64,000 nucleotides of DNA from Cynocephalus volans (GCF_027409185.1 NC_084465.1:31041864-31105863), one strand, 5' to 3'; shown: positions 49,120 through 62,981, counted from the first letter of the stretch. Numbers and translations: made by a program. The notes: generated by a model not told the origin, from the letters alone.

Positions 49120-49465
49120 ACTTATATGTCTGGTTGTTGATGCTGACTGTAGGCAGAGACATTAGCTAGGGCACAGGGCTGTAACATCTACATTTGCCCT
49201 CTTCATGTGACCTGAGCTTCCTCACAATATGGAGGCTGGGTCCTGAGGGCTAGTGTCCTAGAACACAGCCAGATAGCAGCTATGTCTTTTTTACAACCTG
49301 GCCTCAGAAATCACATTGTATAACTTTCACTCAATTGGTTGGAGCAGTCATAAGCCTGCCCAAATTCAAGGATTAGGGAAATAGACTCCACCTCCTGATG
49401 GAGAGTGGCAAGGTTTTGGAGAGTACATGAGACTAGAAATATTACTGTGGTCATTTTAAAAAATA
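49120..49465. repeat. Ancient dispersed repeat, family unassigned
   Basis: cctgagcttcctcacaatatggaggctgggtcc, cctggcctcagaaatcacattgta and agactccacctcctgatggagagtggcaagg are recurrent phrases of a mammalian repeat. Diverged, with no coding content. Confidence 0.45.
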
Positions 49466-50379
49466 TAATCTTTCACATCTTGTTGTAAGGCAGGTCTAAT
49501 CACTAGGTTGCTTTGTTATAGAAAGCCTAAATCTGCTTTATAGCAGGTACCCATTCATTTTAGCCCCACTCTATTACATAAGAATAGTATAAATAGTGTA
49601 TTACATGACAGCTCTTTAAATAATCAAGTTCTGTCACTTTCAAGCTTTCTTTTCTTTATTTAAATTTTTTATTTTAAAAAACCTATAGATATGCTCTGAC
49701 ATCATTGTCCTTAAATGAACACAATATTCTAACATTTCAGGTAAAGTTTTAGCAGAGTAAAATATACTATGAGCCTCCTTGTTGAGGTATTATGCCTTAG
49801 ATGATGTAGCCTAAAGTAACTTTAGCTTTTTTAGTAACATCAAACTATTATTTTTAATTGGGCACATTGCTAACTGGTTTTTCCTTCTGTTGTGAAAGTT
49901 CCAGCTTCAGTGATTTCTTTTCTTTTTCTCCTCTTATCTCCCTTCCTTCTTCCCTTCTCTTTCTTTTTTCTTTCCTTCTTTGTTTTAAGTGAAAGACTTC
50001 ATATTTACCCATATCTAATTTTACAGCAGTATTGTTAAATTTGGCTCATTTTTTCACTATACTGTTGGGGAACATTTTGAGACCATGATCAGGCTATACA
50101 ACATAGTTACAATTTCTTAACTTCTTATGATTTGTCACTTGGCTGGATCTTGGCAGCCAGCTGATAAAGCAGCTTCTTGAACACAGAGAACACAACAAAG
50201 TTCTTTTCTAGCAATAAGTTTTAAAGATATCTTTGTTATCAATTCACTGATCATTAGGATCAACATATATTTCTTTGCATTTTCCCAACTTCATTTAAAA
50301 TAATAGTCAAATCTTTATGATTAACCACAGACTGTTGATGGCATATATATTTCCTGAGCTAACTGGAGAAAGCATGTCT

Positions 50380-50535
50380 ATACTCACACATTCACTTCTT
50401 TATTCACACATCTCATCAATGTTCATTGTACATCTCTTCTCTAAAAGGCTCTTCTCTGTACTATGGGGATACAAAGGTGGAGAAGCTATGAATTCCACTT
50501 TCAAAGAGATTAGCATATGCAACATTTTAGGAATA
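50380..50535 (-). repeat. L2 3' end, minus strand
   Basis: tatggggatacaaaggtggagaagctatgaattccac follows the reverse-complement L2 tail order. Diverged. Confidence 0.5.
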
Positions 50536-51089
50536 TATTTGTGAATAATGTATTCAATGTACACAATATCTGTATTGTTCTACAGAACTGCAAGAAAATA
50601 TTTTCCCAAGTTTAGAATGTGACCAAGCATTATTTTCTCCTCTAAATGTTTTTCATATCAAATTTAGAACAAAGTTTATGCTAATTGATTTCTTTAGAAA
50701 ATTATAACACTCACTGCTCTGTTCTTAATAAGCCATTATCTCAGGTCATATCCTTACAGGTTCAGTTTTATATCCATTGTAAATATAAAACTTTCTTTTC
50801 CAATGACCATATAAATTACAAATGAGAAAAAAACAAAACAAAACACTTTGTCATTTAAGAAGGAAAATATTCAATTAAAACTGAGTAGTAAGGATTATTT
50901 TTCAAAAGACTTTAGGCACCATGAGGCAAAACCAGTCAAACAGACTTTGTGACAGCTTTTTTGAAATAGCATTTGGTTGTAGAAGTCTTTTTGAACAGCT
51001 TGCCAGGGCTTAAACTATTTGAATGAATCTATGAATAATAAAAGTAATGACAATAACAAAAATAAAAACAACTACAACTAATACTACAG

Positions 51090-51290
51090 CCATTTTTCCA
51101 TACCTACTACGTGTGTATTTTATAAATAATTTCTAAAACAACCTTGAAAGATAAGCATTGTTATTCCTATTTTATAACTAACAAAACTGAGCTTTAGGAA
51201 AACGAAGCAACTTGTTCAGGATCAAACGAAACAGCTGAACTTGGAATTCAAGTATTGACTGAGTGATTCTGTATTACATGTTTTTTCCAC
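51090..51290 (-). repeat. MIR SINE, minus strand
   Basis: gcattgttattcctattttataactaacaaaactgagctttagg...gcaacttgttcaggatcaaacgaaacagctgaacttggaattc is the reverse-complement MIR (attttacagatgaggaaactgagg...cacacagct...ggattcgaac). Confidence 0.75.
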
Positions 51291-52479
51291 TATGTCACGA
51301 ATTTTTCCTTCTGAAGAAAATGCAATTGATTTTTTAAAAATCAATTATCTTATAACAGTACAATGGGTTATAGCAATGAATTTTTTTCCAGCTAACTTAG
51401 ACAAAAAGATAAACTTATTGAAAGGATAGATTGTCACTTACATCTGATAATGCAGAAACCATGGTAGCTCTGGGACCCAGATTAGGAGCTAATATAAGGA
51501 CTTTTCCAGGCAGCACCACAGAGATGAATCTGACCACCCTTTTCTGCACCATCCCACTTAAGATTCAAATTCTCAATAGAATTTGCTTGGCCTTGGTTGG
51601 GGCATATGCCCACCCTGTGATTGACAGTACTGTCATCAACAGCCCTGTAAAGATTGCTGTAACAGAATTTGGGAAGTGGTGGGCAATTCTCTCAAGGGAA
51701 GTAGGGATATTATTACCAAGAGAAGGCAAAAAAGACCCAGGCAGCTAAAAACAACAGATGTTCACTATGTTACCTTCTAGGTAGGGAAATCAAATGAGAT
51801 AAGAAATGTGAGGATGGCTGAAACATTGTGTTCAGAAAGTACTGGTTTTTGTTATTTTATTATTATCGTGCCTGACACATCAATCATATAATCTGAGAAA
51901 AATTAATAACATCTGTCAGGTTTCCTATCTGGGAGGGTGATTTACCCCGAGAGGCTGATGCACACCTTCTTGCACGTTGTGCTGTTGGGCAGGAAGCCAA
52001 CCAGCTAAACACTAGAAGTGCAGAAGCACCAATGATTGTCTTTTTTATCCCTTCACAATCCCATGTCTAAACTAGGAAGAGCTCTGCCATTTGAGAGGCT
52101 GGCAGAGGTAGGTAGTGACTATAGGTTTAGAGCAAGTATTTCTTTGGAGACACGCAAGAGGAACAGTAGCTGGTTCACAGGATGATGTTCAAAGATGTAT
52201 AAGAGTCTGATTGGGGGCTTCATCTCAAACAGCTGCAGGTGTCAGGAAATGGTGAATTGTTATGGAGCCAAAAAGAGCGATGGGTTGTCAGTAATATGGA
52301 GAGAACATGCTTGATCTAAACAGGGCACCTGCTACTCTGTTCCGGCCATTGTAGTGAGGAGGAGAAATACAGGCCCACTGTTGTCAGATCACATGATTTC
52401 CAAAAGAAGTAGAAATCCTGGTTTTTAAGTGAGGTTAGTTGGGAATGAATCCAAAAAGTTTTAAAAACTACTTTATGAT

Positions 52480-52550
52480 CTAAAACTGTCCAGGCCAAAT
52501 AAAACCCATTTGTTGGTTAAATTTGTCCCATGGGCAGTATGTTCTCCATC
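52480..52550 (-). repeat. DNA-transposon-like fragment (hAT type suspected)
   Basis: ggccaaataaaacccatttgttggttaaatttgtcccatgggca resembles dispersed non-autonomous DNA transposons whose text includes 'ggccaaatttggccc...gggcc'. The family is not certain. Confidence 0.35.
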
Positions 52551-52983
52551 ATGTTTCAAAAGAGGTCATCAGCCCATAATCTCATTGTCTGTAAATAAGT
52601 TTGCTTTATTCACACTTGCCCATTCCACGGTTGCTGCCATTTTCTACATTATTTTCTGATTCATGCGTCATTTGTCACTGTTCATTTTGGCATGAATTTA
52701 GTATGGCAGATACTAAATGGCAGATACGGGAAAGAAGGTAAGAATAGCATGGGGAGGATTTTTCCCAGACAGTGACTCACACTTCTGTACTTACTTCTCT
52801 GGCCTAAGATTATCAAGCTAAACTACCTCCAGAGAAGCAGCCTGAGCAGGGTGGCTGCACATGGCTCTTGGTAGAAGAGGGAAAGGAGGATTACCCCTCA
52901 AAAATCTCTTCAAACGCTAACTCTACAAAATACTCGTGAAGTTGGAAGTAAGAGACACATTGTAATGTCCAGGTTTGTAGGAC

Positions 52984-53025
52984 ATCTCCCTACCTCTCCC
53001 TCCCTTCTTTCTTCCTTCCTTCCTT
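52984..53025. repeat. (TTCC)n / (CCCT)n simple repeat
   Basis: Pyrimidine-only short tandem units. Confidence 0.85.
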
Positions 53026-54387
53026 GTTGGGCTTCTCTATGGAAAGCTATTAAGGGGGACTTCTGCATTCTGAATAAGATCTCTGCTGAATTCTTATACA
53101 GTGCCTAATACCAAAGGCTTGCATTGTGCTCAGCTTTTGGCAAGCTGCAAATTTTGTCCTTTGGGCAATTTTCTTCTAGCAGCTGGGCATTATTAAATCA
53201 GGCATGGCTTTGTGGCAGAACTTTATCTTATGTTGTAATGCTCAACACCACCTAGTTTAGTACTGCACACAGAGTAAATGCTTCTTGATTAATTTATGAC
53301 AGGAATGGCCTTATATAAGGCAGAAATATGGGACCATGTCAATAGGGTGATCAAAATAGCTACTTCTAAATATCTCCCTCAGTCAGCTTATTAAGGTACT
53401 TAAAAGTTACATCACTGGTCACGCTTTTGGACTGTCTGTGAAAGAGAGCATGTAATTTTTACCAGGAAAAGTGTGCATTATTCTATTAGTTACCATTCTT
53501 GTAAATTATAAAATAATTATACAATAATATGTAAAAATTAAAAATGGATGCCAAAGAAACCCATTCTAGGTGATGGGCACTGAAGATACAAGAAGGACTC
53601 TAAGTCTCCAGGAAGTGGCTGAAACTGTCTGAAGGGAAATTACCCCAACGATCATTTGTCTTGTCTTAAAATTTGGTCGAGATATTTGATCCCAACATGG
53701 TTTCCAATGGATCTGGAAGTTTCAGAGAGTTCACCAGGGTTTCGGTTACATTGCCAATTATTTCTAGTACAGTCTGAAACCTACAGAATAGGTGAGAATG
53801 AAAACACAATAAAATATTTGGCGTCCTCTGGTTTGTGGTGTGTGATTGAAACTGTTGCAGTGTATACCCTCTCCCACCAATGTCACCTTCAGTAAATTCC
53901 AGGTGTAAAGAAGGAGAAGGATGAAGAGTACTTCTGACTTGAAACGTTTTTCTGGAGTGTCTTAAATTTTAACAATCTGAAAAACACTCTGAGAAGTTTG
54001 AGTAGGAGATGCATTGCAACCACATACGCTTGCTAACTTCCAGCAGGAGCCAATTGTCTTAAGGGGTTTAATAGTAGTTATATCCTTATCAGCAAATATG
54101 CAAATACGTCACATCTCATTATTAATTATGGGTTATGCTTTGTTTTCTCAGTTCTAAGACTACCCATTAGAGGCTACTTAATAACCCTAGAGACTTAGTG
54201 ATCACTTTCTGTTGTCATGCTTCTATTCTCTCCCCATATGAACACTTACCTCTCACCTTGGGTTTGTTCAACCTTAAGATATTCAACAAATAATTGACCA
54301 AAATCCTCAGGTTTTATAATACTATAGCAGCTCATATTGTAAACACATGCACTCAGGTAAAGGGGTAAATAACTTTTAATCAGCATA

Positions 54388-54412
54388 TTATTATTATTAT
54401 TATTATTTTTAG
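54388..54412. repeat. (ATT)n microsatellite
   Basis: About eight ATT units. Confidence 0.9.
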
Positions 54413-55004
54413 CTAACATCTTCTGAGTGGATCATAGCTGCACTACTGGACATTGTTTATACTGGATCTGAATGCATGTGTAATACACAGATACCATTTC
54501 AGCTAATAAGAGAGCTCTGCTTTACAGGTGGAGGCTTGTTTATGGAGACAGAGGTCACAAGCAAGATCATTGTTGGAACATCTGGGCAGAACTTGCCAGT
54601 ATCAAGATAACTTTACAAACATAAACTAATCAGGAATAAGACAGGTATCAAATATGTGCATTAAGACTATATCAGGGGAGCACATCATTGGACAGAACAT
54701 GGCCAACCTTGTATCATCACTGTTGGCAGATACTTTACCAGTGATGAAGTAAACTTTAGGATCCCATGACAATAGAGTATCACATGACGAATATACGATT
54801 CTATTGTGCAATTTGTATTTCTTTAATAACAAACACTAAATTATCAGTTGTTTTACAGAAATCAGTGAACTAAAACGACAAATTGCAACCATTATTAAAT
54901 AATATCTTCTAACTTATAATTCTTTGAGGGAGGCAAAGAAATTATAGGTGCACTTTTTATATCTATGAGTTTATAGAAACGTTTTGTTTAATTACAACCA
55001 CAGA

Positions 55005-55225
55005 ATAATGTAGACACTATTATCTCTGCTTTGTGTTGTTTAAATCATATAAAATCACTAATTTTGTATATTAAAAACAGTCAAGTATTGGCAGTTTCAG
55101 ATAGCTCAACTTAATCAGATAGATAAAACCACAGTTTCAAATGATTAAATAGTTTGCACAAGCTCGTAGAGTTGGTAGTGGCAGAGTGAGCTCTGATACA
55201 AAGCCTCCATGTGCAAACCTCTTGA
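55005..55225 (-). repeat. MIR-like fragment, minus strand
   Basis: gtagacactattatctctgcttt and, further on, tttgcacaagctcgtagagttggtagtggcagagtgagctctgatacaaagcctcc keep reverse-complement MIR order, with extra sequence between the parts. Confidence 0.5.
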
Positions 55226-56504
55226 CCACTCACTTTCAATGTTCAGTCCTTCTCTGGGTCTTAGTGATATCTCCAGCTATGTGGCAGTTACACTTCAGCC
55301 AAAACAGCTTCAACATAGAACCACTTCCATATTTTGGTGGGACACAGGGACACGTTAGAATTTACCTCATGCCTGAACCATTCCAGTCTGCATCAATCTA
55401 TATTCTTCTCTTTGAAGACGGTCTTTTCCTTGGTTATATCCTGTGTAAAGAAAAGACAGTGAGAGAACTTATCCCAGTTTATATAGAAACTAACCGGCCA
55501 GTACATTCAATAGTCTATGCAAGAAAAAAACTAATCAGGTACCTTTAAAGAGTTGACACATATATCTTCTATAAGCCAATAAAACTGATTTTAATTAATG
55601 TCCTAGATGTACTTCCTGAGACACTGTCCTATGGTATGATACATATATCTTTTTTCCACATACACATACTATTTGAAACAGGAAACAAAGATAGCCTTAA
55701 ATCTTATAATTAATTCATTTCTTTACATAACTGTGTGCTTAAATTCATTTGCTGTAGCGGGCTTCCTTCTTTGCTTCTTTTCTCTAGTAATTCAAAATGT
55801 ATTGCATTAAAATAAATTGAGATTGAAATTAGAAACAGTACAATTGTTTTATTTTCCATATAGGAGACTCAGATATATATGCATATATTTATATTTATGT
55901 TTTTCTTTCTCTGCTTGTACTCTTCTTTCCAAATGTCTCCTGCATATGTGGCTATTGCAGAGACAGTTCATTTTGAGCTAATAAACACAGAACCAATTTG
56001 ACATGGACTAGTGTTTTCCTGATAGAGAGGTTAGCATGTCAGTCATGATTTAATTCTCTAAAAACAATTTTAAAGATTCATCTCTATTCTACTTTGGCTA
56101 TCATCTCTTTCCTTTATCTCTCTAAGATTTTTATCTCTTGGTTTTTGTATGAAACAAAAAATAGCATTCTATTAAAAAGTCCTTTTAAAATATAAAGAGA
56201 AAAATGAGATATGAATATCCTATACAAATATAAAATCTACTTGTTTCTTTTCTTTTTTTAAAATATATCTAGCTCTACGGAACAAGTATTGTGAGAGATT
56301 ATTTTTTTTAAAAAGAGTATTAAATCTTGAATTCCCAGCATAAATAGAGTATGTTTTATTTCACGGTTGGGAGAACATCAGATAAGTGGTCAAATGGAAT
56401 GGTAATTTAATTAATATAGTTCCAAACTATGCTATAATGATAGCTGATAACAGGAAATTATGTGGATGTGACTTAAACTGGAAGTAATATCTAAAGCTAG
56501 ATTT

Positions 56505-56700
56505 GGCAAATTATGGCCTGTGGGCCCAAACCAGCCTCTGCTTGTTTTTGTAAATTAGCACACTCATTTGTTTAAATATTGTTGATGGCAGCTTTCATGC
56601 TATAATGACAGAGTTGAAAATTTTCAACAGAGACCATAAGGTCTGCAAAGCTGAAAATATTTACTATCTTGCCCATTTATCTTCCTGACCCCAGATCTAT
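56505..56700 (+). repeat. Non-autonomous DNA-transposon-like repeat
   Basis: tttggcaaattatggcctgtgggcccaaaccagcc...gtctgcaaagctgaaaatatttactatcttgccc...tgacccc closely follows a common mammalian element with ends of the 'ggcaaactatggcc / gacccctg' type. Probably hAT-derived; the family name is not certain. Confidence 0.6.
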
Positions 56701-57126
56701 AGCAAAAAATAGTATTTAGGAAAAAAGTCCTATGAAATTAATACAAGGGTGATGAAGATATAATCTTATCTTACATCTAAATTAAAGGGTAGAAAGAAAT
56801 CTTCCTAGGGTCTTAGGCTAAATTGGCATTCCTTTAAAGGGTTTGCAATTAAAAGAAAAGTTGGCAAATAGAGGTGAGTGGGTATATAAAATGATAGAGT
56901 CAGAAGAATAGCTTTTTTGTAAATAACGTTATTGGATACATAGCTTTAAGTATATAGTTGCACTAGGTGCTATGGTTTAATAAAAACTGAAAAAAGACCT
57001 AATAAACATTGGTGATAAAGTTGTAGATGAGTTTTCTGACGTCAACCTCCTATAATTGTCCACTGTTTTTGACATGGAAGAATTTAGGTATTTCTTTCGT
57101 TTATTCTGAGTCTTTAGTGAAGTTGG

Positions 57127-57420
57127 AGCTTGTATAAGTCAGGATAGGCTAGGTTATAGTGCAGTGGTAATAAAATACCCCCAAATATCAGTGGCCTAAC
57201 AGCAAGGGTTTAAGTCCTGTTCAAAGTGCACTGTATGTCTGGTGACTCTCTTGGCAGCTGTCCTCTGCACGATGGTTCAGCTTTGCATCTCCGTATCAAC
57301 ACATGCTTCCATGATTATGGAATTAATCCATTTCTAACCGCAAGGAAGTGAGGTAGAACAATTACCCATGTATCCAGAATGAATAGTGTAGGCAAATTTG
57401 AGGGGCAGCAAAGGGCAATT
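57127..57420. repeat. LTR-like repeat (ERVL-MaLR suspected)
   Basis: tataagtcaggataggctaggttatagtgcagtgg...cccccaaatatcagtggcctaacagcaagggttt matches text I associate with MaLR-type LTRs. The rest is diverged. Confidence 0.45.
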
Positions 57421-57756
57421 TGAACCATGGTCTGGTTCAATAGTAGTTTTCCATATCTTTCCTCAACCTCCTCTCACAAGCTCCTGTCACAGGATTGCCT
57501 TCAGAAGAACCTATATTTAGCCTCATTGGTAGGAGAGACACAGGAGGAAAAATATTGGTATTCAAAACATGCACAGGCAGGCAAGTGTATAGGTTGATAG
57601 TTTTGTTGCAAAGATGAAATAGATTTCTGAATTCTTGGTCATTATATATTTTATTTTCTGTCTGACTAAACTATTTTCCTTAGCTGCCAGTGTTTGGTAA
57701 AAAACTAGGACATTTTCTAACTGGGATCCCAGTGTAACCACTAATTTAAAATAACA

Positions 57757-58223
57757 ATAGCCAAGAGTTGGAACCAGCCTAAATGCCCATCATTGGATGA
57801 GTGGATAAGGAAAACATGGTATATCTACACAATGGAATACTACTCTGCTATAAAAAACACACACACACACACAAACACACACACAAAAAAAAAACCCAAA
57901 AAACTACCATTTGCAGCAACAAGGATGGACTTAGAGAAAATTATTTTAAGTGAAATAAGCCAGGCACAGAAAGAGAAATACCACATGTTCTTACTTATTT
58001 GTGGGAACTAATAAAAATAAGTATATAAATATACAAACAAATAAATGCAGGGGGAGGAAAACACAACAATCGCAATTCCTTGAACTTGTTAAGACAAGTG
58101 AACAGATATGATGTTGATGGCGGGGAAAAGGGAGGGGGGAAGAAGAATGGGTAAAGGGACATGAAAATCAACTACATTGTATATTGATAAATTAAAATAT
58201 AAAATAAAAATAAATAAAATAAC
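57757..58223 (+). mobile_element. L1 3' end, plus strand, 5'-truncated
   Basis: It begins in the ORF2 C-terminus (caatagccaagagttggaacc; MDEWIRKTWYIYTMEYYSAI), crosses an (AC)n run at 57856-57890, then has a 3' UTR ending tgtatattgataaattaaaatataaaataaaaataaataaaa. A frame from 57793 stays open to 58011. The tail is A-rich. Confidence 0.9.
57856..57890. repeat. (AC)n microsatellite inside L1
   Basis: AC units lie within the ORF2 C-terminal codons of the L1 tail, directly after the YYSAIKN coding text. Confidence 0.9.
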
Positions 58224-58224
58224 A

Positions 58225-60180
58225 CTATTCTCTCTGAATCTATGAGCTCAGATTTAAATCAAAGCAAATAAAATGAAAACAAACCCAAACAGAACCAGTT
58301 GTTCCTCATTCTGGATTATTCTGAACCAGTTCTTTCCTCATCCTTCAGCTCAGAATCAAACTCCAAAAGCCATTTTCTAGCAGTTTGTTCTTGTTTGACT
58401 CAATTTCTCGTTATTCTCTATAGTAAGCATAAATATCAACATTCTTACTCCAGTTGCTTTGTTCTAACTCACATTTTTAACTCTGATTTTCTCTTTGTCT
58501 TTGTTTCTGTGCCTCACCACAAATGTATAACATCATATAAAACTCCTCAGATAACTTCGCTCTCCTCACACACAACTGGGGAAAAGTGTTATTCATAATG
58601 GTCATGTTTATTTACTGCATCAGTCCTACGAAGATTTTGTTAGAACAACAGCTGGTTTTCTTTTTGGAGTTTTTGCTATGGTACAGATGGAAATGTTAAA
58701 TGGTGGGCTATGTGTTTCAAACTTTGTTAATTCGTCCATCCCTGTCCCCACCCATTGGCACATATTTATATGTTTACCAATCTTCCTCTTCTCAAATTTC
58801 TTATTTTTTCTCTAACTTGATGGATTTTTTTTATTCACTTACTGAATATGTATTCTAAAATGGTTCTCAGGTTCCTGGAAATTAAATTTCTGTGTTTAAG
58901 AAATAGCCAATGAATATGATTAATAGAGTCATTGCCATGTATAAACTAAAGATTAATTCTGGAAATTTCACATTATGTGCAATTGCCCATACCTTAAGCT
59001 GAGATCCCTCACAGAAAAGATATTTGAATTTTGTTGGTCCCCAGGGTCCTCAAATGTTAATAATATTACTGTATTTGGTTTCTGTTTGTTTCTTTGGTGA
59101 TCACTTACAACTTGGATCCAAACTAACTGGATCCCTGTTCCACTTGTAGTTTTCAGCACTTCAATATCAGCTCAGATTCCTCATTAATCTTATATATCCC
59201 TTTTCCAGTATCCAATTTGAAAAGGGCTGAACCATTTGAAACCAAAAATATCTGGAGTTTGATTAATACCTTGCAGGTGCTTGAAGGGGTAGGATGTAGA
59301 GACCTGCTTCAAAATGGTGTCCAGAACTCATAAGTCTTTGTCCTGTCATTGGGCAGATCAGTTATTATGACCAGTGGGCAATTGAGCATGGGCCTGATGG
59401 TTTTCTATGAACACAGGGTATTACTGATGATACCCTGTCACATACATATATTCACGTGAGCCACAGTTGTCATCTTGCTGAAGATTGATGGCCAGACATG
59501 AAATGATGGGTTTGTGATGGATTTCACTTATGACTGTTTCTTGACTATTTTGCTTAACATTCTTCTCCGGCTAGACATTCACCAGTTAAAGTCACAGAGC
59601 TCAATAAATGCAGCATTTTAAATTTGTGCCGATTTAAAAATGATATTTTTCAAACCATTCTTTTCTCTGGAAGGGTTGATAAAATAAATAAAATTGGTAT
59701 ATTTTTCTTTTCTACCTGATGTAAATTGTTCTTTTCTAGGTATAAATCAGAGCGACTATTTCAAGTTTGGATTTATTATGGAGTATGCTTTATACTTTTA
59801 AAACTTCATATAACACACTAGTCACAGGGTAGTCATAAATTCCCACGCTTAATTGTTAAAAGGAAAGCAAAAGAAGACAAGGTAATACTTGGAAAAAGAT
59901 AAGCATTTTTTAAATTGTGATTGAGTGTTCGATAAAAATAAAAACAGAGGTTTAAATTTAAAGAAGACAATTTAGTAAAACTTGAAGATTTTAGCTTCTG
60001 GCTTTTGTCTTCAGCAAATACCCTTCCTATTGTGATTCTTGTGATTGATTTCAATACATAAATGCATGACATTGTGGTCTCTCATTTCCTTGACTTATGT
60101 CCATTAATAATGTCCTTTAGACAACCTTAGTCACTGCCTCCCATATTTACACCTAGATATCGAGTTCATGCTGTGGTGTG
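58225..60180. other. Intergenic, nothing recognised
   Basis: Only short chance frames. The T-rich part at 58800-58860 has no assignable family. Confidence 0.45.
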
Positions 60181-60182
60181 CG

Positions 60183-60202
60183 CCCTCCCTCCCTCTCTCC
60201 CT

Positions 60203-60245
<43 letters not shown>

Positions 60246-60246
60246 C
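60183..60246. repeat. (CCCT)n-(CT)n simple repeat
   Basis: Pyrimidine-only tract with about 15 terminal CT units. Confidence 0.95.
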
Positions 60247-60639
60247 CACCCCCTGTTGCTCTCTGTCTCCTAGATGGTTAACTACTTACCTTCACTTCTT
60301 TTCTCACATGGCCAACCCTATCTCCACCATTGTCATCCTCACGTGCTACTGAAAATCTTGCTTCTTGTTTCATGAGCTAACAGGACAAGAAAGAAGAAAG
60401 CTTCCCAAAACGACACCGCCCCCTCTACTCACCTACAGCATCGCGGCTCTGCCCTTTCTCTTCCCCTCCTTACTGTGGATTCATTGTCCATGCTCCTAAC
60501 TGCACCTCTGTGTCTGTTGTGCACTAGCTCCTATCGTCTCTCACCTACTTAATTGCTTTGGCTGTCATTTCCTCTCTCTCCTATCAGTTTTCTCTCTCTG
60601 CCATATCATTCTCATCAATACAAAAATACTGTTATTTTT

Positions 60640-61655
60640 CCTTGTTAAAATAAAAACAATCTTCTCTTGACGCTACTTCCTCACCAACTACTGTCCCTTT
60701 GAAGCAAAACTTTTCATACGTATTGTCTATGTTGTGTCCAATTTTTTCCCTCCCCATCTGTCTTAAATTCACTGTAAACAAGGTTTTTTCCCTTCCGTGT
60801 CACTAAAAGTCTTCTATTATGGACACCAATGACCTCCCCATTTACTTTACAAGCAAATCCTTTTGGATCTATCTTTACAGTAGATCCAAAATCTCATTAT
60901 TTTATATTACATCTATTCTTATGACCTCTGGTCAAAGTCACCTGGATAATTACCCACCTGGATCATTGCAATAACCTCCCATGTCTCCCTGTTTCTACCC
61001 TCATTATTTTACTACTCCCCTACCCCAACTATTTCCAGCACAGCAATGTGATGTGTTTAAAAGTGATTAGATCATGCTACTCACTGTTCAAAATGTTCCA
61101 CTGCTTCCCACCTCCTTCAGAGTAAAAGTCAGTGTCCATATAATGGCCTATGAGATTGAGGCCCCTTTCTTAATCCTTTCCTATTATGGTTTTGACCTAT
61201 TTCTCCATCTAATCTCCCTTTGCTCACTTTATACCAGTCACCTGGGCTTCCTTGACGTTCCTTTACCGCACTTGCGTGCTCGTACCTCAGGGCTTTTGCA
61301 CTTGCTAATCTCCTTCCTCTCCCTGGAATGCTCTTCCCCAGGTAGTTCACCAGGCTCATGAGCTCACTTTCTTCAGATCTTCGATCAAATACATCCTTCT
61401 CATTAAGGTCTTCCCTGCCCATCCATCCATTTAAATTTGGCAACCTCATTCTCTCTACTTCCCTTTCCTGCTTAATTTTCTCCTCAGCATTTATCATTGT
61501 CTGGAATACTAGATACTTCACTAATTTATTTGACTTGCTTTCCACCACTGCAGTGTCAGCTCAACAAGAAAGGAATTCCTGTCATTTTTTTTGTTGTTGC
61601 CATATCTCCAAGCTGCAGAACAGTGCCTGGCACATAGTAGACCTTTAATAAAATG
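60640..61655 (+). repeat. Long L2 fragment, 3' half, plus strand
   Basis: It contains ggacaccaatgacctcccc (ORF2), cttttgcacttgctaatctccttcc...ctggaatgctcttcccc, catccttctcattaaggtcttccctg, and the tail gaacagtgcctggcacatagtagacctttaataaa at 61618-61651. Frames over it are broken. This is the longest L2 in the window. Confidence 0.85.
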
Positions 61656-61659
61656 CCTC

Positions 61660-62460
61660 ACATTATAAATGCATGATATTGGACACTATGCTTGGTTGAA
61701 GTTACAAGCCAGATGTGGCAAAACTACTACAGCAGTTTTCAAAAGTGTTTTCCCCCACATTCCAACAGGACACCATTACAAGACTGATCTCAATCCCTTG
61801 TCTCCATAGACACTGTTGGGTACTCGAGAGAAAATATGGTGGTCTTTATTTCTATATTTTTATTGCTTGGAAAAAGTGTGCATGGCAATAAATGTTGAAT
61901 GAGTCTATACGTGAAAGAAGAAAGGGCACCTGGATGGACTTTGAAGATCCAGCCACTTCCATGTTCCACGAGCTGGAGACCCTGCCAGAAGACTGAGGCT
62001 CTACTGCACGCTTTGACAGTGCCTTGGGGACGATGATACCCCAAGTTACTCTCTGACCATAAAGAACACTCCATGGTTCTCTGGAGCTAGATCAGAAATG
62101 AACATTCGGGAGAACCTTGGTTACTAGAGGAGTCAGATGACCTCCAATTAACTTGATTTTAAAAGAAGTAGAAATAACTGATTTTCAAGGTTACCTTTAG
62201 ATTAATGGTTTAGTCATAGACTGATGGCTGCTTTCTTAATGGCACCATTGTCGTTGTTATTTACATATACAAATCAAAATACTTTTAATTTCTTTGCACA
62301 TATTGAGGACTTAACACATACTTGGTATGAGAGGAAGCGCAGGAAATACAACACAGCAATGAAAGAAAAAATCAGGCACAAATCTGGCCTTTCAAACCTT
62401 ATAGTGATTATAAAATGTGATAATTGCTACTATAAAAGAGAATGGGCTATTTTTTAGATC
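61660..62460. other. Intergenic, nothing recognised
   Basis: Includes an AATAAATGTTGAATGA stretch near 61890 that resembles an L2 tail end, but the surrounding text does not support it. Confidence 0.4.
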
Positions 62461-62981
62461 TTAAAAAAAAATTCATTGAGATATAATTTCCATACTATGA
62501 AATTCACTCTTTTAAAGTGGACAATTCAGTGCTTTTTAGTGTGGTCATAGAATTATGCAACTTTCACCAGAATTTTATGACATTTTTGACATCCCCAAAA
62601 GAACCTTCAGTACTTGTTAGTAGCAACTCCCCAATCCTTCCTCTCCTATCATCTAGCATCCACTGATCTATTTTGTGCCTCTGTGAATTCGTCTGTTCTG
62701 GACATTTCATGTAATTGTAACCATATTAAATGTTGCCTTTGTGATTGGCTTTTCTCACTTAGTATAACGTTTTCAAGATTCATCCATGTTGTAGCATATG
62801 CCAGTACTTCATTCCTCTTTATTATTGAATAATATTACTTTGTATGGAGACAACAAATTTTGTTTATTCCAGTTAATGGACATTTGGGTTGTTATCTCTT
62901 TTTGGCTATTATGAATAATGCTGTTATAAACATTCGTGTAAAGTTTTTTGTGAATACATATGTTTTTATTTCTACTGTGTA
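62461..62981 (-). repeat. Old L1 3' region, minus strand
   Basis: ttcattgagatataatttccatactatgaaattc, caagattcatccatgttgtagcat and ggacatttgggttgttatctc are reverse-complement L1M text. It is interrupted by a MITE and an LTR and continues at about 63521-63780. Confidence 0.8.

Larger units (their letters stand above)
51295..54990. other. Intergenic, few recognisable elements
   Basis: A 105-codon frame (51431-51748) and others lack domains. An 11-bp-arm palindrome lies at 51323-51345. Possible very old MIR-like text is present near 54420-54610. Confidence 0.4.

Noticed and set aside
51431..51748. 105-codon frame in intergenic DNA
   Set aside because: No domain, no splice or promoter context; length expected by chance in 64 kb.
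55186..55548. 120-codon frame in intergenic DNA
   Set aside because: Overlaps a MIR-like fragment at its start and has no recognisable domain.
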